A DNA stretch of 64,000 nucleotides from the NCBI RefSeq assembly GCF_001718695.1, contig NZ_CP013420.1:1860001-1924000 (forward strand), written 5' to 3'. This document shows, one piece after another, positions 26,769-36,556 of this stretch. The first letter of the stretch is position 1, and each line of letters begins with the position of its first letter. The translations under genes were made by a program, and so were the position numbers. Source of the DNA: Burkholderia ubonensis. GTDB lineage: Bacteria; Pseudomonadota; Gammaproteobacteria; Burkholderiales; Burkholderiaceae. The notes below the pieces were generated by a model, which was not told where the DNA came from, did not search any database, and was given only the letters and a program-made list of their open reading frames with translations.

Positions 26769-27293
26769 TCAGGCCGCGCTTGCACAGGCCGGCGCGAGTT
26801 CGAGCCGCCAGACGCCGTCGAGCGGGATCTCGTCGCAGTTCGGCTGCGCGCCGCCGCGGTCGACGACGACGAAGTCGCTCACCGCGTCGAGCGCGAGCAG
26901 CGGATGGTGCCAGACGCCCTTCGCGTAGTTCACGCCCTGCCAGCCTTCCGCCAGGAACGCGCGCATCGCGTCCGGCCGGAACACGCCCGCCGGCGCGACG
27001 ACGATCGCGTAGCGCGACACCGCCGCGAGCGGAATGAACGCCTGGCTGCCGTGCGGATGGCGCTCCATCATCGTGATCGCGATCGGCAGCGTGCGCGGCT
27101 GCGCGCGGAACACGCTGACGAGCGGGCGCCCGCCGTCCTCGCACACGTCGATCGTCGCGAGGTCGTGGAACCGCTCGGTCGTGCCGCCGTTGATCGGAAA
27201 ATGCCGGGCGCCGTCGAGCGCGATCACGTCGCCGAACGGCGCGAACGCGTCGCGGGTCAGGCGCTCGACGCGCAAGATGTGCGGTCCGCTCAT
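26769..27293 (-). CDS. allA: Ureidoglycolate lyase
   Basis: This enzyme splits ureidoglycolate to glyoxylate and urea, following allantoicase in purine breakdown. It has 174 residues with the AllA cupin pattern: [30 protein letters not shown], then [24 protein letters not shown] near residue 75, [15 protein letters not shown] near 130 and FVVVDRGG. The ATG at 27293 has a GGAGGGGAAGG leader. It is the third gene of dctA-alc-allA and lies 14 nt after alc. Confidence 0.94.
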   Translation of the reverse strand: MSGPHILRVERLTRDAFAPFGDVIALDGARHFPINGGTTERFHDLATIDVCEDGGRPLVSVFRAQPRTLPIAITMMERHPHGSQAFIPLAAVSRYAIVVAPAGVFRPDAMRAFLAEGWQGVNYAKGVWHHPLLALDAVSDFVVVDRGGAQPNCDEIPLDGVWRLELAPACASAA

Positions 27294-27307
27294 GCCCTTC
27301 CCCTCCG

Positions 27308-28315
27308 TCAGGCCGGTTCGCCCCACAGACGCAGGCGCGACACGCCGCCGTCCGGGAAGATGTTGAAGCGCACGTGCGTGACCGGGCCGAGCGCCGCGAG
27401 CGGGTCGAACGTGTGGACGTGGTCCATCGACAGCTTCTGCTCGCCGAGCAGTTCAGGCCAGAACATCGCCTGCGTGACCAGCGACTCGTCGGTGCCGCCC
27501 GCGACGTAGGCGGCCTGCAGCGAACAGCGGTCCGGGAAGTTGCCCTTGAAGAACGCGGTGTCGACCTCGACGCGGCGGATCACGCCCGGCCGCGCGAGCG
27601 CGACGATCGCCCAGTCGTTGCCCGGCTCCCGGCGGCGGCGGGTTTCCCAGCCGTCGCCCATGTTCACGCCGCGCCCCGGCATCAGCATCTGCGACGCCGC
27701 GCCGAAGTGCTGGTTGTTCGCGGCGACCACGTAGCCGCCGTGCTCGGCCGCAGCGAGGTCGGTCAGCTCGCCATGAGGCGCGCGGCTCCAGTCGCGCTGC
27801 GGCTGGCCGTACACGCGCAGCCGCGCGAGCCCGCCGTCCGGGTACAGGTTCACGCGCAGGTGCGTGCAGGGCTGCGGATCGGTCACGTCGACGTAGTGGT
27901 GGCTATTGCCCTGCAGCGTCGTCGCGGGCACGATCGGGCGCCATTCGGCGCCGTCGGGCGGCGTGTCCGTGTCGGCGAAGCAGCCTTCGATCGACGCGGC
28001 CGGCGGGAAGTTGCCGGTGAAGTGGCTGGTATCGAGATCGACGCCGTGGATCACGCCCGGCCGCGCGAGCCGGATCACGCAGAAATCGTGGCCGGTCGTG
28101 CGCTTGCGGCGCGTCTCCCAGCCGTCCATCCACTTGCCGTGATCGTCGTACTTGCCGGGAATGAACACGGCCGGCTCCGGGTTCAGCATGCGCTCCTTCG
28201 GCGCGAAGAACTCGTCGCTCGCGTAGAGCGCCTTCGCACCGAGGCGCGGATCGGCGAGGTTCATGTAGCGCCGCGTGAAGGCCGGCGCGTTCGGATCGAG
28301 AACGGGGGCTGCCAT
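27308..28315 (-). CDS. alc: Allantoicase
   Basis: This enzyme hydrolyses allantoate to ureidoglycolate and urea. Its 335 residues contain two allantoicase repeats, each with a GWETRRKR or GWETRRRR motif, an [18 protein letters not shown] or [13 protein letters not shown] motif, and an [17 protein letters not shown] or [19 protein letters not shown] motif. It is co-transcribed with allA downstream and dctA upstream (78-nt gap). Confidence 0.95.
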   Translation of the reverse strand: MAAPVLDPNAPAFTRRYMNLADPRLGAKALYASDEFFAPKERMLNPEPAVFIPGKYDDHGKWMDGWETRRKRTTGHDFCVIRLARPGVIHGVDLDTSHFTGNFPPAASIEGCFADTDTPPDGAEWRPIVPATTLQGNSHHYVDVTDPQPCTHLRVNLYPDGGLARLRVYGQPQRDWSRAPHGELTDLAAAEHGGYVVAANNQHFGAASQMLMPGRGVNMGDGWETRRRREPGNDWAIVALARPGVIRRVEVDTAFFKGNFPDRCSLQAAYVAGGTDESLVTQAMFWPELLGEQKLSMDHVHTFDPLAALGPVTHVRFNIFPDGGVSRLRLWGEPA

Positions 28316-28393
28316 GTCGTCTCCTCAATTCTGGCTGAAACGCCGGCGCGTCGAGGCGCCGGCGGCATGACGGGAATGCGGGCCGAAGCGCGC

Positions 28394-29722
28394 TCAGATC
28401 GCGTGGGCCTGGTCGCCGGCAAGCGGCGCGCCGCCCGCGACGTCCTCCTCCTCGACCGACACGTAGCGCAGTTCGCGGTTGAGCACGCGCTTCGCGCGCG
28501 CCTTGTCGATATCGTTCTCCCACACCGCGACGACGACCGTCGCGACGCAGTTGCCGATCAGGTTGGTCAGCGCGCGGGCGATGCCGACGAACCAGTCGAC
28601 CGGCAGGATCAGCACGAGGCCGAGCACGGGAATCGCGGGAATCGCCGACAGCGTCGCCGCGAGGATCACGATCGCCGAGCCGGGAATCCCGTGCGCGCCC
28701 TTCGACGTGACGAGCGACACCAGCAGCACGACGATCAGGTCGTGCGTCGACAGCGGCGTGTTGGTCGCCTGCGCGATGAACAGCACCGCGAGCGTCAGGT
28801 AGATCGAGAAGCCGTCGAGGTTGAACGAATAGCCGGTCGGGATCACGAGGCCGACCGTCGAGTCCTTGATGCCCAGGTATTCGAGCTTGCGCATCACCTG
28901 CGGCAGCACCGCGTCCGACGACGCCGTGCCGAGCACGATCGACAGCTCCTCGCGCAGGTAGCGGATCAGCTTGAATACGGAGAAGCCGGCGAACCGCATC
29001 ACGATGCCGAGCACCACGGTGACGAACACGATGCAGCTCAGGTAGAACACCGCGACGAGGTAGCCGAGCTGCTTGAGCGACGCGACGCCGTACTTGCCGG
29101 TCGTGAACGCGATCGCGCCGAGCACGCCGAGCGGCGCGAGCTTGATGATGAAGCCGATCACGCGGAAGAACACGTGCGACAGCTCCTCGATCAGCGAGTT
29201 GACGCGCTTGCCCTTGTCGCCGAGCAGCGACAGCGCCGAGCCGAACAGCACCGCGAACACGAGGATCTGCAGGATGTCGCCCTTCGCGAACGCGTCGAGC
29301 GCGGTGTCGGGGATGATCTTCATCAGGTAGCCGGCCGTGTCCTTCAGGCTCTCGGCGTTCTTCGCGTACGACGCGAGCGACGCCGCGTCGAGCGAATGCA
29401 GGTCGATGTTCATGCCGACGCCGGGGCGCGTCAGCCACGCGAGCACGAGCCCGATGCCGAGCGCGAGCGTGGTCATCACCTCGAAGTAGACGACGGCCTT
29501 CAGGCCGACCCGGCCGACCTTCTTCAGGTCGCCCGCATTGGCCATCCCGCTGACCACGACGCAGAACACGATCGGGCCGATGACCATCTTGATGAGCTTC
29601 AGGAAACCGTCGCCGAGCGGCCGCAGCGACTCGGCGAAATGCGGGAAGAACGCGCCTAGCGCAACCCCGAGGATCAATGCGACGACTACCCGGCCAAACA
29701 GCGAATTGAGGAATTTCGACAC
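28394..29722 (-). CDS. dctA: C4-dicarboxylate/H+ or Na+ symporter, DctA family
   Basis: This is a glutamate/dicarboxylate-type carrier of 442 residues with 8 or more hydrophobic segments. DctA-like motifs are KLIKMVIGPIVFCVVVSGMANAGDLKKVGRVG near residue 50, SSDAVLPQVMRKLE in the re-entrant loop, PTGYSFNLDG near 300, and SLVTSKGAHGIPGSAIVILAATLSAIP near 350. I chose the GTG at 29722, preceded by GGGAG, over an upstream TTG. It is the promoter-proximal gene of an operon with alc and allA, so its substrate may be linked to purine catabolism instead of succinate. The substrate is not provable here. Confidence 0.9.
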   Translation of the reverse strand: MSKFLNSLFGRVVVALILGVALGAFFPHFAESLRPLGDGFLKLIKMVIGPIVFCVVVSGMANAGDLKKVGRVGLKAVVYFEVMTTLALGIGLVLAWLTRPGVGMNIDLHSLDAASLASYAKNAESLKDTAGYLMKIIPDTALDAFAKGDILQILVFAVLFGSALSLLGDKGKRVNSLIEELSHVFFRVIGFIIKLAPLGVLGAIAFTTGKYGVASLKQLGYLVAVFYLSCIVFVTVVLGIVMRFAGFSVFKLIRYLREELSIVLGTASSDAVLPQVMRKLEYLGIKDSTVGLVIPTGYSFNLDGFSIYLTLAVLFIAQATNTPLSTHDLIVVLLVSLVTSKGAHGIPGSAIVILAATLSAIPAIPVLGLVLILPVDWFVGIARALTNLIGNCVATVVVAVWENDIDKARAKRVLNRELRYVSVEEEDVAGGAPLAGDQAHAI

Positions 29723-29763
29723 GGCGCTCTCCCGAACCAACGGTTGCAGTTTCGTCTGTTCAT

Positions 29764-29778
29764 ACTGGTAAGACCAGT
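29764..29778. promoter_or_regulatory. GntR-type operator at the dctA-alc-allA promoter
   Basis: ACTGGT-AAG-ACCAGT is a perfect 15-bp palindrome with the TGGTNNNACCA core of FadR-type GntR sites. It lies just downstream of the dctA -10 box, a place suited to repression. Confidence 0.75.
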
Positions 29779-29791
29779 GATGTTATGGACG

Positions 29792-29820
29792 ATAGTAGGA
29801 AGCCGATATAGTCGAGTCAA
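29792..29820 (-). promoter_or_regulatory. Sigma-70 promoter of dctA-alc-allA
   Basis: On the minus strand, TTGACT (29815-29820) and TACTAT (29792-29797) are separated by 17 bp, one of the best consensus matches in the window. The predicted start is near 29785. Confidence 0.75.
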
Positions 29821-29932
29821 GGAAGAACAAAATAGGGATTTCCCGCCCCTTTCCGGCCGCTACGGCGGGGCTGCAGCGCGGGCCGGATCGTGACTTTCCC
29901 GTAGGCCGGCGGTGCACCGCGCGTGTGCGGAT

Positions 29933-29953
29933 TACAATGCCGGTCAGACCGGC
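29933..29953 (+). promoter_or_regulatory. Likely -10 box and operator of the GntR gene
   Basis: TACAAT (29933-29938) is followed directly by the 15-bp palindrome GCCGGT-CAG-ACCGGC (29939-29953), which has the same 6-3-6 layout as the operator in front of dctA. The arrangement indicates autorepression; the -35 element is weak. Confidence 0.6.
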
Positions 29954-29968
29954 CATCATTTTCGCATC

Positions 29969-30661
29969 ATGAAGAACGTTCCGCACACCGTGACCGACGC
30001 CGCCATCGCGACGATCCGCGACCGGATCGAGGCAGGCGTGTATCCGGTCGGCAGCCTGCTGCCGGCCCAGCGCCAGCTTTCCGAGGAGCTGGAGATCAGC
30101 CGCGCGTCGCTGCGCGAGGCGCTGTCGACCCTCGAGGCGCTCGGGATGCTGCGCATCCGCGCGGGCAAGGGCGTCTACGTCGAAAGCGCGCAGGCGAGCA
30201 CCAGCCATGCGTGGCGCTTCGCCGAGCAGTCGTCGCCGCCCGACACCTACCAGATGCGCTATGCGCTCGAAGGCTTCGCCGCGCGGATGGCCGCGCGCGT
30301 CGTCACCGACGACGACATCGCATGGTTCGAGGACAACCTCGCCGAGCTGCACGTCGCGCTGACCGAGAACGCGCTCGACGAAGCGTCGCAGCTCGACTTC
30401 GAATTCCACATGCGGATCGTCAACGTGGCCGGCAACGCGGCGATCGAATCGATCCTGCGCAGCAGCGCCGACATCATGAAGGAAAGCCAGCGGATGCCGT
30501 TCTACCGGCGCGAGCTGCTGTTCTCGACGTGGCACGAGCACCGCGCGATCGTCGACGCGCTGATCGCGCGCGACCCGGACGCCGCCGGCACGGCGATCGA
30601 GACGCACATCACGAATGCTGCGCGCCGTGCCGGAATCTTCTTTCCGACGCCGGGCGGTTGA
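29969..30661 (+). CDS. FadR-subfamily GntR transcriptional regulator
   Basis: This regulator has 230 residues. The winged HTH is at about residues 5-70 (VTDAAIATIRDRIEAGVYPVGSLLPAQRQLSEELEISRASLREALSTLEALGML), and the C-terminal FCD effector domain at about 80-215 has the usual metal-site residues (FEFHMRIVNVAGN, WHEHRAIVDALIARD). It is divergent from dctA-alc-allA, with a 6-3-6 palindrome at each promoter, so it is the probable local repressor. The inducer could be allantoate, ureidoglycolate or a dicarboxylate; sequence does not say which. Confidence 0.93.
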   Translation: MKNVPHTVTDAAIATIRDRIEAGVYPVGSLLPAQRQLSEELEISRASLREALSTLEALGMLRIRAGKGVYVESAQASTSHAWRFAEQSSPPDTYQMRYALEGFAARMAARVVTDDDIAWFEDNLAELHVALTENALDEASQLDFEFHMRIVNVAGNAAIESILRSSADIMKESQRMPFYRRELLFSTWHEHRAIVDALIARDPDAAGTAIETHITNAARRAGIFFPTPGG

Positions 30662-30750
30662 CGCACGGCGCGGGCGTCGCATGGCAGTCGCGCACCTGGC
30701 GCTCGCGGGCCGGGGAAACGGCTCGGCGCGCTGCTCATGTAGCGCCGGAC

Positions 30751-30784
30751 AATAAAAAACCCGGCCGAATAACCGGGCCGGGTT
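30751..30784 (-). terminator. gapA terminator
   Basis: A 9-bp stem (30758-30766 with 30776-30784) with a 9-nt loop is followed on the minus strand by TTTTTT. Confidence 0.85.
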
Positions 30785-30830
30785 CGTGCATCGCGCCGGC
30801 CGCGTCGCCGCGGCCGCACGATTCGCAGAC

Positions 30831-31841
30831 TTACTTCGCGTTCGCGAATGCGACAGCCGTATCCAGCATGCGGTTCGAGAAGCCCCACTCGTTGTCGTAC
30901 CAGCTCGACACCTTGACGAGACGGCCCGACACCTTGGTCAGCGTCGCGTCGAACGTCGACGAAGCCGGGTTGTGGTTGAAATCGATCGACACCAGCGGCG
31001 CGTCGTTGTAGCCGAGGATGCCCTTCAGCGCGCCTTCCGACGCTTCCTTCATGATCGCGTTGACTTCCTCGACCGTCGTGTCGCGCTTCGCGATGAACGA
31101 CAGGTCGACGATCGACACGTTGATGGTCGGAACGCGGATCGCGTAGCCGTCCAGCTTGCCGTTCAGTTCCGGCAGCACGAGGCCGACCGCGGAAGCCGCG
31201 CCCGTCTTGGTCGGAATCTGGCTGTGCGTGGCCGAACGCGCGCGGCGCAGGTCTTCGTGGTAGACGTCCGTCAGCACCTGGTCGTTCGTGTACGCGTGGA
31301 TCGTCGTCATCAGGCCGGTTTCGAGGCCGATCTTGTCGTTCAGCGGCTTGACGAGCGGCGCGAGGCAGTTTGTCGTGCACGATGCGTTCGAGATGACCGT
31401 GTGCTCGGCCTTCAGCACGTTGTGGTTCACGCCGTAGACGATCGTCGCGTCGACGTCCTTGCCGCCCGGCGCCGAGATGATGACCTTCTTCGCGCCGCCC
31501 TTCAGGTGCGCGCTCGCCTTTTCCTTCGTCGTGAAGAAGCCCGTGCATTCCATCACGACGTCGACGCCCAGCTCGCCCCACGGCAGTTCAGCCGGGTTGC
31601 GGTTCGCCAGCACGCGGATCTTGTCGCCGTTGACGACCAGGTAGTCGCCGTCGACCGACACTTCGCCAGGGAACTTGCCGTGCGCGGTGTCGTACTGGGT
31701 CAGGTGCGCGTTGGTCTTCGCATCGCCCAGGTCGTTGATCGCGACGATCTCGAGATCGTGCTTCTTGCCGTTTTCATAGAACGCGCGCAGCGTATTGCGG
31801 CCGATGCGGCCGTAGCCGTTGATTGCGACGCGGATCGTCAT
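30831..31841 (-). CDS. gapA: Glyceraldehyde-3-phosphate dehydrogenase
   Basis: This glycolytic enzyme oxidises glyceraldehyde 3-phosphate with NAD and phosphate (336 residues). The Rossmann start [20 protein letters not shown], the catalytic [10 protein letters not shown] near residue 155 and the histidine in [25 protein letters not shown] are intact, as is [12 protein letters not shown] near the end. It lies 87 nt downstream of tkt. A strong terminator follows. Confidence 0.96.
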   Translation of the reverse strand: MTIRVAINGYGRIGRNTLRAFYENGKKHDLEIVAINDLGDAKTNAHLTQYDTAHGKFPGEVSVDGDYLVVNGDKIRVLANRNPAELPWGELGVDVVMECTGFFTTKEKASAHLKGGAKKVIISAPGGKDVDATIVYGVNHNVLKAEHTVISNASCTTNCLAPLVKPLNDKIGLETGLMTTIHAYTNDQVLTDVYHEDLRRARSATHSQIPTKTGAASAVGLVLPELNGKLDGYAIRVPTINVSIVDLSFIAKRDTTVEEVNAIMKEASEGALKGILGYNDAPLVSIDFNHNPASSTFDATLTKVSGRLVKVSSWYDNEWGFSNRMLDTAVAFANAK

Positions 31842-31928
31842 GTCTATCTCCTGATGGCTGAAAAAATTCGTTTCGTGCAGCTTCACGGTGCGGCGCGCGC
31901 GTGGGGAACGCGCGCGCCGCGAATGCTT

Positions 31929-33956
31929 TTAGGCCAGCACGGCCTTGGCCGTCTCGACGACCTTGTCGACGGTGAAGCCGAAGTGCTTGAACAGCACGCC
32001 GGCCGGCGCCGATTCGCCGAACGTGTCGATCCCGACCACGCCGCCTTCCAGGCCGACGTACTTGTGCCAGAAGCTCGTCACGCCCGCTTCGATCGCGACG
32101 CGGCGCACGCCGTGCGGCAGCACGCGTTCGCGGTATTCGGCGTCCTGGCGGTCGAACACGGTGGTGGCCGGCATCGACACGACGCGCGCGGCGATGCCCT
32201 GCTGCGCGAGCGGCTCGACGGCCTTCATCGCGAGCTCGACTTCCGAGCCCGTCGCGATCAGGATGATCTTGCGCGCGACGATCTCCTCGTCCCAGTCCTT
32301 CAGCACGTAGCCGCCCTTCTCGATGTTCGCGATCTGCGCGTCGGTGCGCGGGTTGAACGCGAGGTTCTGGCGGCTGAAGATCAGGCTCGACGGACGATCC
32401 GCGGCGACTGCGTGGGTCCACGCGACGGCCGTCTCGACCGTGTCGGCCGGACGCCACACGTCGTGGTTCGGAATCAGGCGCAGGCTCGACACGTGCTCGA
32501 TCGACTGGTGCGTCGGGCCGTCTTCGCCGAGGCCGATCGAGTCGTGCGTGAACACGAAGATCGACGGCACCTTCATCAGCGCGGCGACGCGCAGCGCGTT
32601 GCGGCTGTAGTCGGAGAACGTCAGGAACGTGCCGCCGAACGGCTTGTGGCCGCCGTGCAGCGCGAGGCCGTTGATCGCGGCGCTCATGCCGAATTCGCGC
32701 ACGCCGTAGTTGATGTGGTTGCCCAGCTTGACGCCCGGGCCTTCCGGATTCGCACGAACCGCCTTCGACGCCTTCCAGTTGGTCAGGTTCGAGCCGGTCA
32801 GGTCGGCCGAGCCGCCGAGCAGCTCGGGCAGCACCGCAGCCAGCCCTTCGATCGCCTGCTGCGACGCCTTGCGGGTCGCGACCGTCTCGCCGCGCTCGTT
32901 CGCGCCGGCGATGATCGCCTTCGCCTTCTCCGCCCAGTCGGCAGGCAGCTTGCCGGCCATCCGGCGCTCGAATTCGGCCGCTTCCGCCGGATACTTCGCA
33001 CGGTACTGCGCGAACGCCGCGTCCCAGTCGGACTCGCCGCGCTTGCCCGCTTCCTTCGCATCCCACGCCGCGTAGACTTCCTGCGGAATCACGAACGGCT
33101 CCCACTTCCAGCCGAGCGCTTCGCGCGTCTTCGCGATTTCTTCCGCGCCGAGCGCCGCGCCATGCACGTCGTGGCCGCCGGCCTTGGTCGCCGCGCCCTT
33201 GCCGATCACCGTCTTGCAGCAGATCAGCGTCGGCTTGTCCGACAGCTTCGCCTTCGCGATCGCCGCGTCGACCGCGTCGACGTCATGGCCGTTCACGTTC
33301 GGGATCACGTTCCAGCCGTATGCCTCGAAACGCTTCGGGGTATCGTCGTGGAACCAGTTGACGACGTCGCCGTCGATCGAGATGCCGTTGTCGTCGTACA
33401 GCGCGATCAGCTTGTTCAGCTTCAGCGTGCCCGCGAGCGAGCAGGCCTCGTGCGAGATGCCTTCCATCAGGCAGCCGTCGCCGAGGAACACGTACGTGTG
33501 GTGATCGACGATCTTCGCGCCGTCGCGGTTGAACTCGTCGGCCATCAGCGCTTCGCCGAGCGCCATGCCGACCGCGTTCGCGAGACCCTGGCCGAGCGGG
33601 CCGGTGGTCGTCTCGACGCCCGGCGTGATCCCGTATTCCGGGTGGCCCGGCGTCTTCGAATGCAGCTGGCGGAAGTTCTTCAGCTCTTCCATCGGCAGGT
33701 CGTAGCCGGTCAGGTGCAGCAGCGCGTACAGCAGCATCGAGCCGTGGCCGTTCGACAGCACGAAGCGGTCGCGGTCGGCCCAGTGCGGGTTCGCCGGGTT
33801 GTGCTTGAGGTGGCGAGACCAGAGCGCGACGCCGATTTCGGCCATGCCCATCGGCATGCCGGGGTGGCCGGAGTTCGCTTGCTGGACGGCGTCCATCGCG
33901 AGCGCGCGGATCGCGTTGGCCATCAGGGTGGTGGAGGCGGGAGACGAAGTCGTCAT
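31929..33956 (-). CDS. tkt: Transketolase
   Basis: This thiamine diphosphate enzyme moves two-carbon units in the pentose phosphate pathway (675 residues). TPP and substrate motifs include [18 protein letters not shown] near residue 30, [14 protein letters not shown] near 120, [13 protein letters not shown] near 160, and in the second domain [18 protein letters not shown] near 475 and FGFTVDKVV at the end. I chose MTTSSPAST as start, although the upstream leader stays open. It forms a unit with gapA and is divergent from the spermidine synthase-like gene. Confidence 0.95.
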   Translation of the reverse strand: MTTSSPASTTLMANAIRALAMDAVQQANSGHPGMPMGMAEIGVALWSRHLKHNPANPHWADRDRFVLSNGHGSMLLYALLHLTGYDLPMEELKNFRQLHSKTPGHPEYGITPGVETTTGPLGQGLANAVGMALGEALMADEFNRDGAKIVDHHTYVFLGDGCLMEGISHEACSLAGTLKLNKLIALYDDNGISIDGDVVNWFHDDTPKRFEAYGWNVIPNVNGHDVDAVDAAIAKAKLSDKPTLICCKTVIGKGAATKAGGHDVHGAALGAEEIAKTREALGWKWEPFVIPQEVYAAWDAKEAGKRGESDWDAAFAQYRAKYPAEAAEFERRMAGKLPADWAEKAKAIIAGANERGETVATRKASQQAIEGLAAVLPELLGGSADLTGSNLTNWKASKAVRANPEGPGVKLGNHINYGVREFGMSAAINGLALHGGHKPFGGTFLTFSDYSRNALRVAALMKVPSIFVFTHDSIGLGEDGPTHQSIEHVSSLRLIPNHDVWRPADTVETAVAWTHAVAADRPSSLIFSRQNLAFNPRTDAQIANIEKGGYVLKDWDEEIVARKIILIATGSEVELAMKAVEPLAQQGIAARVVSMPATTVFDRQDAEYRERVLPHGVRRVAIEAGVTSFWHKYVGLEGGVVGIDTFGESAPAGVLFKHFGFTVDKVVETAKAVLA

Positions 33957-34189
33957 GTCGAGTCCGGAGATCGAGTCGAGAAAACGGGGCACGTGCGGTA
34001 TCCGGAAGCTCGCGGGCCAGCCGTTCCCGGCGCACAGTGCGGCGCCAGACGGACGCGAAGCGGGCGGAGCAAACGGACGGGGCTGCAAAGCCTGTCATTT
34101 TACCAGATGGGCCGGCATTTCCCTTCCGGACGGTCGGCGTTCCGGCACGGTTTTCCGTCAAACTTCCCGCTGTCCGTTTCACGCCCTCT

Positions 34190-34195
34190 ATAATT
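34190..34195 (+). promoter_or_regulatory. -10 box TATAAT ahead of the speE-like gene
   Basis: A perfect TATAAT lies 28 bp before the GTG start. No clear -35 is seen. If used, it would give a very short leader. Confidence 0.5.
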
Positions 34196-34222
34196 CAGAC
34201 GTTGGAACTGTCCGCCCCGCCC

Positions 34223-35080
34223 GTGAGCACGACGCTTCTCTTTCACCCGACGCCCGACTCCGCCTACGGCTTTCCGCATGCGCGGCGGCTTGCGCACGTC
34301 GCGTCCCCGCACCAGGAGATCGAGGTGTGGGAGACCCCGCAGCTCGGCCGACTGTTCACGCTCGACGGCCGGCCGATGACGTCGGTCGGCGACGAGTACA
34401 TCTACCACGAATGCATGACCCACCCGGCCGCGCTCACGCATCCGTCGCCGCGCAAGGCGCTCGTGCTCGGCGGCGGCGACGGCGGCGCGGCGCGCCAGCT
34501 GCTCAAGCACGCGTGCATCGAGCGGATCGTGGTCGCGGAGCTCGACGACGAGGTCGTCGGCATGGCGCGCCGCTTCCTCGACGACGTGCACCAGGGCGCG
34601 CTCGACGACCCGCGCGTCGAGGTCGTGATCGGCGACGCCGCGCACTTCGTCGAATCGACCGTCGAGCATTTCGATCTCGTCGTGTTCGACCTCACGCCGC
34701 CGGAGTCGCCGGCGGCCGGCCTCTACACGCGCGATTTCTACAAGCATCTCAAGCGGATCCTGACGCCGTGCGGCGCGATCACGATGCATCTCGGCTCGCC
34801 GGTCTTTCACGCGGCGCGCATCGCCGCGCTGCTCGCCGACCTGCGCGCGAGCTTCGCGGTCGTCGATCCGTTGTCCGCGCACGTGCCGCTGTACGGCTCG
34901 GTGTGGCTGATGGCGATCGCGAGCGACACGCTCGACGCGGCCGCGCTGTTCGCACACGACGTCGACGAGCGGCTCGCCGCCCGCCGCGTGCACGGATTGC
35001 GCTACTACGATGCGCGACTTCATGCGGCCCTCTTTGCCCTGCCGCGCGCGCTGCGCGATACACTGGGCGCGCGCCGCTGA
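34223..35080 (+). CDS. speE: Spermidine synthase-like methyltransferase-fold protein
   Basis: This is a class I SAM-fold protein of the polyamine synthase family (about 285 residues). Conserved blocks are EIEVWETPQLGRLFTLDGRPMTSVGDEYIYHECMTHPAALTHP near residue 35, VLGGGDGGAARQLLKH near 82, and FDLVVFDLTPP with the catalytic aspartate near 160. True SpeE would move an aminopropyl group from decarboxylated SAM to putrescine; many Burkholderia paralogues have unproven substrates. Starts are ambiguous: GTG at 34223 is chosen, and a TTG at 34202 is in frame. Confidence 0.85.
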   Translation: MSTTLLFHPTPDSAYGFPHARRLAHVASPHQEIEVWETPQLGRLFTLDGRPMTSVGDEYIYHECMTHPAALTHPSPRKALVLGGGDGGAARQLLKHACIERIVVAELDDEVVGMARRFLDDVHQGALDDPRVEVVIGDAAHFVESTVEHFDLVVFDLTPPESPAAGLYTRDFYKHLKRILTPCGAITMHLGSPVFHAARIAALLADLRASFAVVDPLSAHVPLYGSVWLMAIASDTLDAAALFAHDVDERLAARRVHGLRYYDARLHAALFALPRALRDTLGARR

Positions 35081-35213
35081 GCTTGGCGCAACGCGTCGTG
35101 ATGCCGGTTGATCGCGCGCTCGTCGGCGCGCAGCGGGCGGGCGCGGTAAACGCCCGTCGCGGCGGCCGCATGCGGCCGAACGCCCGCGCGACGACCTTTC
35201 CACAGGAGATTTG

Positions 35214-35630
35214 ATGACCGATCCACGTCCGGCCGACGTGCCTTGGTTGACGCCTTACCTGGCCGTGCGCAACGCGCACGCGAGCATCGATTTCTTCAAG
35301 GCCGCGTTCGGCTTCGAGCTGCGCGACGTGCTCGACGAGGACGGCGCGATCATGCACGTCGAGATGGTCTATCGCGGCCAGCTGATCGTGATGTTCGCGC
35401 CCGAAGGCGCGTTCGGCTCGACCGCCCGCACGCCGCGGAGCGCGGGCGCGACCGCGCCGCAATCGTTCTATCTGTACGTCGACGACGTGGACGCGACCTG
35501 GCAGCGCGCGCTCGACGCCGGCGCGAAATCGCTGAGCGCGCCGCAGGACCAGTTCTGGGGCGACCGCTTCGCGCAGGTCGAGGATCTCGACGGCTACCGC
35601 TGGGCGCTCGCGCGCCGTCTCGAATCATGA
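35214..35630 (+). CDS. VOC (glyoxalase/bleomycin resistance) family protein
   Basis: This is a small PhnB-type vicinal oxygen chelate protein of 138 residues, with paired beta-alpha-beta-beta-beta modules: PWLTPYLAVRNAHASIDFFKAAFGFELRD and HVEMVYRGQLIVMFAPEG in the first half, YLYVDDVDATWQRALDAGAK, then QFWGDRFAQVEDLDGYRWALA in the second. AGGAG precedes the ATG, and its stop overlaps the rsmE start (ATGA), so the two are coupled. Its substrate is unknown. Confidence 0.9.
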   Translation: MTDPRPADVPWLTPYLAVRNAHASIDFFKAAFGFELRDVLDEDGAIMHVEMVYRGQLIVMFAPEGAFGSTARTPRSAGATAPQSFYLYVDDVDATWQRALDAGAKSLSAPQDQFWGDRFAQVEDLDGYRWALARRLES

Positions 35631-36394
35631 GCGAAGCCACCACGACCGCGGCCGTGCCGCGCTTTTTCGTCGAAGCGGCGCTGAGCGCCGGCGCCGTGCT
35701 CACGCTGCCGGCCGACGTCGCCCGTCACGCGCAGGTGCTGCGGCTGCAGCCGGGCGACGCGCTCGTGCTGTTCGACGGCACGGGCGGCCAGTACCGTGCG
35801 CGGCTCGTCGAGATCGACAAGCGCAGCGCGGTCGCGCAGCTCGACGCGTTCGAGCCCGCGGAGGCGGAGCCGCCGTATCGCGTGACGCTCGCGCAGGGGA
35901 TCGCCGGCGGCGACAAGATGGACTGGGTGATCGAGAAGGCGGTCGAGCTCGGGGTCGCCGCGATCGCGCCGCTGTCGACGTCGCGCGGCGTCGTGCGGCT
36001 GTCGGGCGAACGCGCGGAGAAGCGCGTCGCGCACTGGCGCGGCATCGTGCGCGCGTCGTGCGAGCAGTGCGGACGCAACCGCGTGCCGGACGTCGCGCCG
36101 GTGCGCGGCTTCGACGCGTGGCTCGATGCGCTGCCGGCCGCGCGGGCCGACGGCGAGCTGCGGCTGCTGCTGTCGCCGCGCGCGAGCATTCCGTTTGCGT
36201 CGCTGCCCGACGCGCCGCCCGCCGGCAGTGTCACGCTGTTGATCGGGCCGGAAGGCGGGCTGTCGCCCGACGAGGAACACGCAGCGCGCGCGCACGGGTT
36301 CACGGCGCTGTCACTCGGGCCGCGGGTGCTGCGCACGGAGACGGCCGGCGCGGCCGTGCTCGCGGCGCTGGCGGCGCGCTGGGGGGGGTGGTGA
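35627..36394 (+). CDS. rsmE: 16S rRNA (uracil1498-N3)-methyltransferase
   Basis: This SPOUT-class enzyme methylates U1498 of 16S rRNA with SAM (255 residues). An N-terminal PUA-like region (PRFFVEAAL, VARHAQVLRLQPGDALVLFDGTGGQY) precedes the knot domain with KMDWVIEKAVELGVAAIAPL near residue 100, RNRVP near 150, LLIGPEGGLSPDEE near 205 and SLGPRVLRTETA near 230. The start overlaps the VOC gene. Confidence 0.95.
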   Translation: MSEATTTAAVPRFFVEAALSAGAVLTLPADVARHAQVLRLQPGDALVLFDGTGGQYRARLVEIDKRSAVAQLDAFEPAEAEPPYRVTLAQGIAGGDKMDWVIEKAVELGVAAIAPLSTSRGVVRLSGERAEKRVAHWRGIVRASCEQCGRNRVPDVAPVRGFDAWLDALPAARADGELRLLLSPRASIPFASLPDAPPAGSVTLLIGPEGGLSPDEEHAARAHGFTALSLGPRVLRTETAGAAVLAALAARWGGW

Positions 36395-36490
36395 TGCGGC
36401 GGGCCGCCGCGCGTGGCAAGCGGCGGCCCCGAACTCTCGGCGAGTCGCATATCGAGCACCGGCTGCGCCCGGCCCGCGCGAGCGCGGACG

Positions 36491-36516
36491 CAAAAAAGCC
36501 CGCTCGACGCGGGCTT
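36491..36516 (-). terminator. Terminator of the RNase-barstar unit
   Basis: An 8-bp stem (36496-36503 with 36509-36516) with a 5-nt loop is followed on the minus strand by TTTTTT, about 40 nt past the barstar stop. It lies between convergent rsmE and barstar. Confidence 0.85.
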
Positions 36517-36556
36517 CCTGCAGGATGGGCCGCGTAGGCGGCCGCCGCACCTGCGC

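Noticed and set aside
23526-27509. A 1327-codon open frame on the + strand
   Set aside because: It runs antisense to exbB, dapB, bamE and alc, and passes out of frame over fur; it is a GC artefact.
30786-34193. A 1135-codon open frame on the + strand
   Set aside because: It is antisense to gapA and tkt and has arginine-rich, non-protein-like composition.
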